A stretch of 64,000 bases of DNA from Terfezia claveryi (lineage: Eukaryota; Ascomycota; Pezizomycetes; Pezizales; Pezizaceae): positions 62,001 through 126,000 of the forward strand of contig WHUX01000003.1 of NCBI GenBank assembly GCA_015179025.1, in the 5' to 3' direction. Within the stretch, counting starts at the first letter, position 1, and every line of letters begins with the position of its first letter. Shown in pieces: positions 43,230 through 52,014 of this stretch. A program made the translations under genes and the position numbers. Under the pieces are notes generated by a model that was not told the DNA's origin, did not search any database, and was given only the letters and a program-made list of their open reading frames with translations.

Positions 43230-43748
43230 TGTAACGAGGGCTCCGGGGACAAGGCGACCAAGGGGTACGCCGGGGCAAGGGCAAGGCTAGGGTGACATAC
43301 ACGTAGGAACGCTACGTATGTGACTAGGGGAAAAGGCTGGGATGGGGGCAAGGGCGAGGGCGAGAGAGGCAGAGGGCAAGGGGCACGAGACATGCGGAGG
43401 TAGTTGCCGCGTGTGTCGGAGGGAGGCAGCTGTGCTGCAGAGTAGTTCACGAGACAAGGGGGGTGCACAAGGGAGGTGCACAAGCGCTGGGAGAGGCAAG
43501 GTCCTGTATTGGATATACAAGACGTTGGCTGGGGATCCAACGAGAGGGCGGAGGGACGAAGATATATATACATGATTCCAGGCCAAGGCCGTGGAAGGAA
43601 TAAGCTTCCCGAGATTCCTATCTCAGAAGCTAAGATAACAATCACCTATCGACAACACCCAAACAAGCCTGTTCGAGTGTCAAAACAGCACGACACCCGA
43701 ACAAGCCTGTTTGAGTGTCAAATCAAGACTAAGAACATGGTTGTGACA
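43230..43748 (-). repeat. Gypsy C 5' LTR
   Basis: 519 bp. The adjacent internal sequence on the minus strand is CTACGTTGGATC, the candidate primer-binding region also seen after the Gypsy A and B 5' LTRs. Confidence 0.9.
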
Positions 43749-43753
43749 GATCT

Positions 43754-44359
43754 AAGCAATATTCTAAGTCTTATATAGCTTTACTCTTATTAAGTCTACA
43801 ATACACCTAAGTTATAACTATATTTATATTTCTCTTTATAAATATCTATCTATTCTCCAAAGTATTTTCATAGTTACAGCTTATCTATAATATTATACTA
43901 CTTGTCTATATATTCCTATAGATATGAACACCCTATAATCTACTACAACTATATCTATATTGAGAGGACTACTTGGTAATACTTTAGATAAACCAATAGC
44001 TAATACTGATACTAATAGTATTATCTAAGTATAGTAACAAGCTGAATAGTTTATTGAACTCTATTATGCTTTTTTATTCTAAACCCTATAATTCCAAGAA
44101 TATTAGGGTACCCCTTATTAATAAATAGGACTAGAATTGATATCCTCCTCTTTGTAATGAATGGTACTAGATAGTATTTATTTAGTACCATTTATATAAT
44201 CTATATCCGTAGGTATAGACATTTGTGTATTTTGGTTCAGCTGAGGTAAGACCTTAGAAGGGTAGGGAGATTACTATATGGGATATTCCTGTAGGGAACA
44301 ATAATTAACTGGTATAATCTATCTTATATGATTTGTACTATCTAAACTATATAATCTTG
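43754..44359. other. AT-rich decayed DNA
   Basis: Continuation of the AT-rich block into which Gypsy C inserted. No coding signal seen. Confidence 0.5.
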
Positions 44360-44479
44360 ATCTGATCGGAATATAGGCTTGCTTGCTGCTGTGTGCTTGC
44401 TTCTTAGTTCTTGTAGTTTCCAAAGGGAATCTAATGGCCTATTTATACTCCTCTGATATCTGATGACTAAAGAAATAAA

Positions 44480-44822
44480 TACAATAAAGAGTGACATACT
44501 AGAAGGTGGTGCGCTATACAAAAGGGGTTATATAGCCATAGTAATAAGTCATATGCCATAAACAATAGTCATGTAGCTATAGTAATAAGTTACACACTTT
44601 AAACAGAGGTCACGTGGCCATAATAAGGGTGTCTTCATATAGCAAGTGCCATGGAACTTCCCATGGCAAATTCCGTATGCTGTAGATACTTATAAAGCAG
44701 TAAGAGGTAGTAGAAGACTAGTCCTTCAACTGAGAGGCTTAGTTATATAACATTGTAGTAATATAGGAAATACAAAAGTATATAATCAATTATATAAGCA
44801 ATGAAACAATATTTCCATTACA
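44480..44822 (-). repeat. probable 3' LTR of relic Gypsy D
   Basis: On the minus strand the sequence TGTAATGGAAATATTG starts at 44822, immediately after a purine-rich tract (the complement of CTTCCCTATATA). This is the expected layout for a 3' LTR start next to a polypurine tract. The far end is not resolved. Confidence 0.4.
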
Positions 44823-45059
44823 CTTCCCTATATAGAAGGATTTCCTATCCTTACTTCTCTTGCTATGCTATATTAGTTTCCATACGTCTTAAGATTTGAT
44901 ACATTATAATACATTTGCATTAACATGAATATCTTTAGTATTTCCTTAACTCATGATTATATCTCATTCTTGTTGGATGAGAGCTCGGGTCTCATCTCTA
45001 GTTCGTAGTCCTTGTTTTCTTCTAGTCCTTCGACGTCTCTTGAATATATCTTCCATACT

Positions 45060-46440
45060 TCCAGTTGTCTAGAAGTCTTAGAGAATTTCAGTAGTAATAT
45101 CCTTAGTATTTACTTAGGAATCATTTTTAGGAAAGTATCCTAACCATCTGACCTTATATTATCTTTTTCCAGTTCGAGGAGCTGTTCTAAATTCTAATAC
45201 CTTTTCAACTTTATAATAATCATCTTGAATTGGTCCTGGTTTCTGAGATTGTCTATGAGGGAATAGGGTAGGATCATTTTTATAATAGAGTTTGAGTTTA
45301 CTAATATGAAAAGTATTATATATGAGGTGGAGGTCAGGTTGACTAGATAGGTCTAGACTATAGTTGTTGCATTTCCGATTACTAGAAATAATAGGAAATG
45401 AGCCTAGCTATTTTGGTTTGAGTTTAGATGAGACATTTGATAAGTTGATATTTTCTAAGGAAAGCATAACTTGTTGTTCAATTGAAAATTTGGCTGTATT
45501 AGGTAGTCGTTTATTCACTTGAGATGCTTGAGTCTTCTTGGCATCATATAGGTTTTTAGATGTTACCTCATGATATTTATTTGCTAGTGCATATGCATTA
45601 ATGGGGTATGGAAGTATCAATACACCAAGATGTACATTAAATCCAAATAGTATGGAAAAGGAGCTATTCTGTCTTGTGGTACTATACCTAGAGTTAAGTT
45701 TCAACTATATCTCTAGTAGTTTCTATAGCCAATTAAATCCTTCGATTTTACAGGCTCTTGCTACTTGCAGAATTTCTTTGTTTATAATTTCCGATTGTCT
45801 ATCTATACCTAGATGATATGTGGTGGATGGTTCTAACTTGATTTCTTTATTCCTAGCCCAATCTTGAAAATGTATTGATATAAAAAGAGTATTGTGGTCA
45901 ATAATAATATAAAAAGAGTATCTCATAGTTGGGACTATATGAGTATCAAAAGTAGCAGTACATTATTTTACTATGAAATTATCTAAGACAGGAATAAGAA
46001 ACTTGAATCCTGATTATCTATTGACAATTGTCCAAAGTTGTAAAATACAAACTACATGATCTTCTTTAATAGGAATATTCAGGTACAAAATTGAATACTT
46101 AGTAAATACAGGTTCTAACTTAAGAAAATCCATCGATATATCTGTCTATGGCCTGCTTGGTACATGTAATAGGATTATGAGTCTAAGTAGCACTTTGTTG
46201 GAATACTTTGTCTATTAACAAGTATCATAACTTCTAATATAGTCCTTAATTGGTTCTGCAAAGGACTGGCAATTATATCAGTCAGTAAGATATTTTATTG
46301 TTTTTTCAATGCCACTATGAGTGGTTGCTTCATATACATCTTTAATAACCAGTTTGAAATAGTTCTTACCTTCAATGTTAAAGATAGAGGGCAAGACTAA
46401 TCTCTATTGTTTTTGTTGGTTCTTGATATACAAAAATTTA
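45060..46440 (-). pseudogene. relic chromovirus (Gypsy D) integrase and chromodomain
   Basis: Decayed minus-strand stretches in order: an integrase finger region (KLVIKDVYEAT, HSGIEKTIKYL), a core segment (TLFISI, DWARNKEIKLEPSTTYH, QSEIINKEILQVAR), the C-terminal integrase region (FSILFGFNVHLGVLILPYP, then YDAKKTQASQVNKR and MLSLENINL), and a chromodomain (KVEKVLEFRTAP, YKVRWLGYFPKN). Many TAA/TAG codons replace expected Gln/Trp. Sequence differs strongly from Gypsy A-C, so it is another lineage. Protease, reverse transcriptase and the 5' end are missing. Confidence 0.7.
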
Positions 46441-46589
46441 TCTTTTCTTCTGTGATCCTTATGGTTCACAAAAGTATCATAGTAGTTCTTCCAAACATCA
46501 GCAAAAAAATTATTCGCGTCATGTGTCTTCCTGTGTGTCCGACGCACAGGACGCATGGGACAGGAACTTACAATCAGGATGCCAAATGC

Positions 46590-46740
46590 TTGGTGCGCCA
46601 GTATCGGGATGCAACACTCATGTGCACTAGCATCGGGATGCAACACTTATGCACACCAGCACTTAGGATGTAATACAAGTGTGCTCCCATGCCTGGGATG
46701 CAACAGAAGCATGCTACCATGTCTTGGATACAAGATGAGA
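46590..46740 (+). repeat. ~30-bp degenerate tandem repeat
   Basis: About five units of the type CATCGGGATGCAACACTCATG plus TGCAC, increasingly diverged to the right. Confidence 0.65.
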
Positions 46741-46984
46741 TGGGCTACTCGTCCCCAATGCTATAGGTTCTACGTCTGGAGTTGCTAAACCAGGGCCCCA
46801 AATCGCTCTCTTCTACAATGCACATCCGTTCACCGCTTGCATCTACGACGCTCTTATATTAGCCAGCTATGTACCACTATTGCAGCCATTGAATATGCAT
46901 GGAGCAGAAATATCTATTGTATTCACTAAAATTATATACACAGTGGTATTGAGCAATAGATATATATATAGAACATGCAATCAC

Positions 46985-47210
46985 TACTTGAATCGCTTTA
47001 ATACTCGCTTTAATACTCGCTCTAACACTTGCTCTAATACTCGCTCCAATACTCACTCTAATACTCGCTCTAACACTCGTTCTAATACTCGCTCCAATAC
47101 TCGCTCTAATACTCGCTCTAATACTCGCTCCAATACTGGCTCTAATACTCACTCTAATACTCGCCGTAATACTCACTCTAATAGTCACTCTAATACTAGC
47201 CATAATGTGC
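46985..47210. repeat. 12-bp minisatellite AATACTCGCTCT
   Basis: About 18 units of AATACTCGCTCT with C/T and A/G variants. All six frames stay open, giving artefactual Ser-Asn-Thr-Arg or Ala-Ser-Ile-Arg repeats. It ends about 50 bp before the Gypsy A 5' LTR. Confidence 0.9.
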
Positions 47211-47258
47211 TGGGATAGACAGTGAAGGGAAAATGGGCAGAGAAGGTAGGTATATATA

Positions 47259-47876
47259 TGTCACAACCGTCCTTTCCTAGCCGGGTTTGAGAGTCAGACG
47301 GGATTCTGTCCGACTCTCGTTATTGTTGATTGATATCGTTGTTATCTCTGTTCCGAGATAAGAGGTCTGGGAACCTTATTCCTTCCGGTGGCCTTGGCCA
47401 GCCAGGAAGGAATCCTGTATATATAGCTTGCTCTCTCCGCCCTCTCATTGGATCCCCATCCAACATCTTGTATATCCAATACAGGACCTTGCCTCTCCCA
47501 ACACTTGTGCACCTCCCTTGTGCACCCTCTTGTCTCGTGAACAGCTCTGCAGCACAGCTGCCTCCCTCCGACATACGCGGCAACTGCCACCGCATGTCTC
47601 ATGCCCCTTGCCCTCTGTCTCTCTTGCCCCTTGCCCTTGCCTTGTCCCTGCCTTCCCCTGATCACACATGTAGCGTTCCTACATGTGTCTTGCCCTAGCT
47701 CCTGCCTTCTGAACATCCTGCCCCCCGTGACATCGTCCGTGACATCCGTGACAGGTGTCTATGACAAGCCTAGTTTTCCTAGTCACACACGTAGCACTCC
47801 TACGTGTGTCTCACCTCGTCCCTGTCCTCGCCCCGGCATACCCCTTGGTCACCCCGTCCCTAGAGCCGTCGTTATA
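47259..47876 (+). repeat. Gypsy A 5' LTR
   Basis: 618 bp from TGTCACAACCG to GTTATA. It is longer than the LTRs of Gypsy B and C because the CACGTAG hairpin region is duplicated (47664-47688 and 47785-47809). It carries a TATA box (TGTATATATAGC near 47.42 kb) and a hairpin with GAGAGTC/GACTCTC ends at 47289-47318. Confidence 0.88.
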
Positions 47877-47910
47877 CTATGTTGGATCACTCTGATCAAC
47901 CGTACGCTCA

Positions 47911-49136
47911 ATGTCTAACCAAGACACCACTCCCGCGCTCGCAGTCAGATTTCGGGCCTGGCAAGCCCTACTCATCCCTATGAACCAGGCCGACTTCGGT
48001 AGTTATCGCCAGACCATTATCGACATATATCTTGCCGCAGATGCCTTAGGCCAACGGCTGGAATCAGCCATATATGAAGGCCAACAGAAACAGACTAGGA
48101 CCAACGACGAGATCATGATACTCACCGAAGACCTCCTCTCATGCCAGGCCGACCTCGCGACCGCCCAGAACGACTTAATCAACGAAAGAAGAACCATCTA
48201 GACTCTGAATAGGGCCCTGGACATGATTGGAAACCAAGCAGCACCCCAAGTATCCCAGGCACCCAAGACTCAAGATCTCCCCACCCCACCGAAGTTTAAT
48301 GGTAACAGGACTCGCCTGAAAGCCTAGAAAAATTCCATCAAGATCAAACTGAATGGGGATGCTGCAAAGTTCCCTACCGTTCAGCACCGATTAGCCTATG
48401 TATACGGCCTACTGGAGGGTATAGCTTTGGACCAGGTCCAACCCTATGTGCTCGATGACCGCTTCAACCTCCCGATGTCGCTGCTTTATTTACAATCCTC
48501 GACCGCGCTTTTGGAGACCCAGATCCCATGGGTACGGCAACTCGTACTCTCCGAGAACTAAAACAGAGAGGACATGACCTCTCAGCATATGTGGCTGAAT
48601 TCTCAAGGTTGGCAGCAGAGGTAGAGTGGAACGATCGGGTGAAGCGGGAACAATTCGAGGAAGGCCTCAATATTGAGCTCAAAAAGGCCCTCCTGCAATC
48701 TCCAGATGTTAAAACTCTCGACAAATACATTGATCAGGCATCGAAGATAGAGCAAAAATTGGCTATGTTGAGAGCCCAGACCAGCGCCTCCAGTACCTAT
48801 CGGCCTGCGAGAGTACAGCACCCCCAGAGCCAAATACAGCAACCGCGGCCCCAGAACCCGAGCCCTCAGACCCAACCTACGGCCAATAAGCCAGCCCACC
48901 TATCCCTTGTGGCTGGCGGCACCACCCCCATGGATTTATCTTCAGGTAGGCCCCGCCTGACACAAGAAGAGAGGGAATGTCGTCGCAACAATGGGTTGTG
49001 TATTGCCTGTGGGAAAGGGGATCACTTCATTGCAGCATGTCCCCTCCGCAAGAACTGCTCCCTAGCGACCCATGCCATATCCGAGTCACGGATCAAGGAA
49101 GTTGAAGAGTCGGGAAAAGGGGAGTCCCTTGCCTAG
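47911..49136 (+). pseudogene. Gypsy A gag, broken
   Basis: The ATG at 47911 follows the LTR and primer-binding region. The product keeps the gag core (QDLPTPPKFNGN, VQPYVLDD) and a zinc knuckle (CIACGKGDHFIAACP, a CX2CX4HX4C motif) near the C-terminus. TAG codons at 48199 and 48325 and a one-base deletion near 48.46-48.48 kb break it. The stop at 49134 lies in the loop of the frameshift stem. Confidence 0.82.
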
Positions 49137-49157
49137 TTACTGACACTAGCAAGGGAC
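49112..49157 (+). promoter_or_regulatory. Gypsy A -1 frameshift signal
   Basis: GGGAAAA (49112-49118, read G GGA AAA in the gag frame), spacer GGGGA, stem GTCCCTTGC (49124-49132) with GCAAGGGAC (49149-49157), and a 16-nt loop. The -1 frame leads directly into the open pol frame. Confidence 0.75.
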
Positions 49158-49465
49158 CTGCCCAAGGTCATTTATCTTTGTCTGCGTTTTCTTTGCCCGC
49201 ACCTATATCTGTTGATGAATCTCGCTTGTTTGGCGAGCATTTTGTAGTACCAATAACTGTTAAATTCAATAGTAAAACAGTGGTAACATCAGCTCTCATA
49301 GATTGTGGTGCTTTAGGAATTGCATTCATTGATCAGACCTTCGTCAGTAAAAATTCCATACCAACCTCCAAGTTAAAGACCCCCCATCTTCTTGACATCA
49401 TTGATGGCTGCCCCATCTCTTCTGGGCTATTACCGACCTCGCATGTCTACCCAGTGCCATTGGAG
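49118..49465 (+). pseudogene. Gypsy A pol, 5' part (protease)
   Basis: The pol frame from the frameshift site encodes the retropepsin-type protease region (SALIDCGALGIAFIDQ, with Asp-Cys-Gly in place of Asp-Ser/Thr-Gly) and stops being Gypsy sequence at 49465, where the LINE begins. The open frame runs on into the LINE by chance. Confidence 0.8.
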
Positions 49466-49539
49466 CTAGCAAGGAAAAGTGAAGCAGAGGCGAGAAGGAG
49501 GGAAAAAGGGGTAAGAGGAGGACCAGGAAGGTTAAGCAG

Positions 49540-50242
49540 GCTAGGGATAGCGTATTGCAACGCTAATCAGTCAGACAATAATACACACCAGATTCTAGAG
49601 GCATGTAAGTCCCTAGATGTCGTATTTATCGGAGAGCCTAAAATCTTCACAATCAACAACACACTAGGCACAGTCAATCATCCAGCTTTCCGGAGGGTTT
49701 CCCCATTATCTCAGAACAGCAAAGTTGTCACATATGTCAGCCTCCGCCACCCCAAAGCCAGATCGACAACAAACAAGAGCCATAATATCACTAGGGTCTC
49801 TCTAGGCATTACTTACATTACTGGAGTATACTTGCGTGGTAAAGACCCACTTGAATACCTTTCTGATGACCTCAACAGTATATGCTGTTGGAACCGCGCA
49901 ATCATCTTAGGAGATTTCAACGCTCACCACACAGCTTGGAGTCAGGCTAATAGCTCCAGAGGCAATATCGTACAGTCTTGGAGCGAAACTAACAGGCTCA
50001 CCCAACACACCCCATATAATAGCATTACTTTTCGCAGACAAAACCACGAGTCACTTCTAGACCTGGTTTTCACCAACACCAACTCTAGCTGGACCCCCCA
50101 CTCTAGCCTCAATCTCAGCTGGGCAGGATCAGACCACTGTATCATTGCCGGATTTACGCAAGCCCAGATCCCAACTACCCATACTTACACCATCCCAAAC
50201 TGGACTGAATGGGAGGACTACATTAAACGCAACCCGCAATTC
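49540..50242 (+). pseudogene. LINE ORF2 endonuclease domain
   Basis: AP-like endonuclease that nicks the target DNA. Visible landmarks are IAYCNANQ at the start, the metal-binding Glu in FIGEPKIF, ILGDFNAHHTAW (Asp and Asn), FRRQNHESLLDLVFTN and the catalytic GSDHCII. This half is undamaged up to the point where Gypsy B inserted (50247). The protein continues at 56514. Confidence 0.85.
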
Positions 50243-50247
50243 CTCCC

Positions 50248-50766
50248 TGTTACAACCGTCTCCTCCCAGCCTAGTCTGACCTCGTTATTGTTGTTGTTGT
50301 TACCGTTGTTCATCACCTGCGACGCAGGTGATAGCGTTGTTATCTCGGCTCCCCAAATAAGGGGTCTCGGGAACCTTATTCCTTCCGATGGCCTTGGCCA
50401 GGAAGGAAGCCTGTATATATAGCTTGCTCTCTCCGCCCTCTCGTTGGATCCCTATCCAACGTCTTGTATCCTAATACAGACCTTGCCTCTCTCCGCAAAG
50501 GTGTACTCCCGTGTACACTCCTCTTGTCTTGCCTCGTCCCGTGAACAACTCTGCAGCACAGCTGCCTCCCCTGACCCTGACACACGCGGCAACTGCCTCC
50601 GCGTGTCTTGTGCCCCTTGCCCACTGTCTCTCTTACCTCTCGCCCTTGCCTCCCGCCTCAGCCTTCCCCTAGTCGCACACGTAGCGTTCCTACGTGAGTG
50701 TTACCCTAGCCTTGCCCTTGCCCCGGCGTACCCCTTGGTCGCCTTGTCCCCAGAGCCGTCGTTACA
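50248..50766 (+). repeat. Gypsy B 5' LTR
   Basis: From TGTTACAACC to GTCGTTACA. It carries a perfect hairpin ATCACCTGC-GAC-GCAGGTGAT (50312-50332), TATATATAG (50414-50422) as the probable promoter TATA, and an imperfect CACGTAG hairpin near 50.68 kb. Confidence 0.95.
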
Positions 50767-50785
50767 CTACGTTGGATCCTTTGGA
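50767..50785 (+). other. candidate primer-binding site region of Gypsy B
   Basis: CTACGTTGGATCCTTTGG directly follows the 5' LTR. TTGGATC is kept at the same place in Gypsy A (CTATGTTGGATCACT) and Gypsy C (CTACGTTGGATCTTT), as expected for pairing to a tRNA 3' end. The tRNA is not identified. Confidence 0.4.
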
Positions 50786-50802
50786 CCAACTGGTATGCAG
50801 TC

Positions 50803-51993
50803 ATGTCAGGAGCAGCTCTCCCACCACCCGCCGTCAGGTTCCAGACCTGGAGAAACTCCTCTATACTCTCAGGCCCGAACGAATTGAATGCCTATCGTCG
50901 AGAAGTCATCGACATCTTTGAGGCCATGGATGCCATCGGGGCCGAACTCGGCAACAGCCTGGCCGTGGCCGAACGAAAGCTGAGATCCGCCGACGAAGAG
51001 ATCACGGTCCTCCAGACGGATCTCGACCATGTGAACCTTGCCCTAGCCACCGAACGGACCACGGTACAAAACCTCAGCCGCGCCCTGGCGAACCTGGCCA
51101 TCCCTACGCCAACCACCACTACCACCACCAAAACGGAAAGTATCCCCACCCCCCCTAAGTTCAATGGGGATAGGGCTCGCTTACGAGCCTGGAAGAATGC
51201 GGTGAACTTGAAGTTGAGTGGGGATTCAGCCAGGTTTCCCTCAGAACAACATCGCCTAGCCTATGTGTTCGCCCTGCTGGAAGGCAAGGCCACTGATCAA
51301 ATCCAGCCCTATGTGCTCGAGACAGGTATCAAGCTCGACAACATCCCAGCCTTATTTGCCATCTTGGATCGGGCGTTCGGAGATCCTGATGCAGTGGGAA
51401 CAGCTAGTCGAGCCCTTCGAGCCTTGAGACAGCGGAACTCGGAGCTGTCTACGTACGTGGCAGAGTTCTCCAGGCTGGCCTCGGAGGTAAAGTGGAACGA
51501 CCAGGCTAAATTCAAGCAATTCCAGGAGGGGCTCAGCGATGAGCTACAACAAGCTATGGTGACCCTTCCCATGGTCGAAACCCTCGAGAAGCTGATCGAT
51601 CAGGCCTCCATGGTAGAGCAACGAATGGCCAGACTACGCCACCGACCTGCCTTCCGACCGACCACCCGCCCAGCACAACAGCAGCAGAACACCAAGCCAG
51701 CCCAATCCTCCGCAACAACCACAACCCTGGCCAACAAACCGGCACATCCTTCGCTAGTGCCAGGAGGGCCCGCCCCTATGGATTTATCCTCTGGAAGGCC
51801 TCGGTTGACACAGGAGGAACGGGACAGGTGCAGGGATAAAGGCTTGTGTATTGCATGCGGGAAGGCTGATCATTTTATCGTAGCCTGTCCCCTTCGGAAA
51901 GCCCGCGCCCTGGCCATCCACGCCATTTCCGACACTCCAGTACCCCAGATCGAGGAGGTTGACGAGTCGGGAAAAGCCCTGTCCCTTGCCTAG
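50803..51993 (+). CDS. gag: Gypsy B Gag (396 aa)
   Basis: Nucleocapsid/capsid precursor that would assemble the virus-like particle and package RNA. It is an uninterrupted frame from the first ATG after the LTR (GCAGTCATGTC). Landmarks: an N-terminal helical region with a Glu/Leu-rich coiled coil (about residues 60-95), the retrotransposon-gag core (PPKFNGDRARLRAWKNA, then FALLEGKATDQIQPYV, about 112-170), SRLASEVKWNDQAKFKQF, and one zinc knuckle CIACGKADHFIVAC (CX2CX4HX4C, about residues 348-361). It overlaps the pol frame; the TAG stop at 51991 lies in the loop of the frameshift stem. Confidence 0.92.
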   Translation: MSGAALPPPAVRFQTWRNSSILSGPNELNAYRREVIDIFEAMDAIGAELGNSLAVAERKLRSADEEITVLQTDLDHVNLALATERTTVQNLSRALANLAIPTPTTTTTTKTESIPTPPKFNGDRARLRAWKNAVNLKLSGDSARFPSEQHRLAYVFALLEGKATDQIQPYVLETGIKLDNIPALFAILDRAFGDPDAVGTASRALRALRQRNSELSTYVAEFSRLASEVKWNDQAKFKQFQEGLSDELQQAMVTLPMVETLEKLIDQASMVEQRMARLRHRPAFRPTTRPAQQQQNTKPAQSSATTTTLANKPAHPSLVPGGPAPMDLSSGRPRLTQEERDRCRDKGLCIACGKADHFIVACPLRKARALAIHAISDTPVPQIEEVDESGKALSLA

Positions 51994-52014
51994 TTACTGA
52001 CACTAGCAAGGGAC
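51969..52014 (+). promoter_or_regulatory. Gypsy B -1 programmed frameshift signal
   Basis: The slippery heptamer G GGA AAA (51969-51975) is in the gag reading phase, followed by a 5-nt spacer. The perfect 9-bp stem is GTCCCTTGC (51981-51989) with GCAAGGGAC (52006-52014), around a 16-nt loop holding the gag TAG. After a -1 slip the next codon (51975) is in the pol frame, which is open across the overlap. The same arrangement is present in Gypsy A and C. Confidence 0.78.

Larger units (their letters stand above)
37552..43748 (-). mobile_element. Gypsy C: Ty3/Gypsy chromovirus, minus strand, complete but broken
   Basis: Two LTRs of about 520 bp bound 6197 bp and are flanked by the 5-bp duplication GATCT (37547-37551 and 43749-43753). 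On the minus strand the LTRs begin TGTCACAACCG and end GTTACA. Internal order is gag, then pol with protease, reverse transcriptase, RNase H, integrase and chromodomain. By hand count the LTRs differ at about 21 of 519 positions, mostly transitions, so this insertion looks older than Gypsy B. It lies in AT-rich decayed DNA. Confidence 0.92.

Noticed and set aside
46877..47218. Two opposite open frames of about 110 codons with Ser-Asn-Thr-Arg or Ala-Ser-Ile-Arg repeats
   Set aside because: They are a by-product of the 12-bp minisatellite, whose unit length keeps all frames open.
47342..47716. Antisense frames of about 120 codons in the LTRs (also near 43.1-43.6, 50.4, 56.1 and 63.6 kb)
   Set aside because: They recur in each LTR at the same place and frames drift between copies; they are shadows of LTR sequence, not genes.
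49178..50422. A single 414-codon protein fusing a protease and an endonuclease
   Set aside because: The frame crosses the LINE insertion point (49465/49466) and the Gypsy B LTR boundary (50248); the fusion is accidental.
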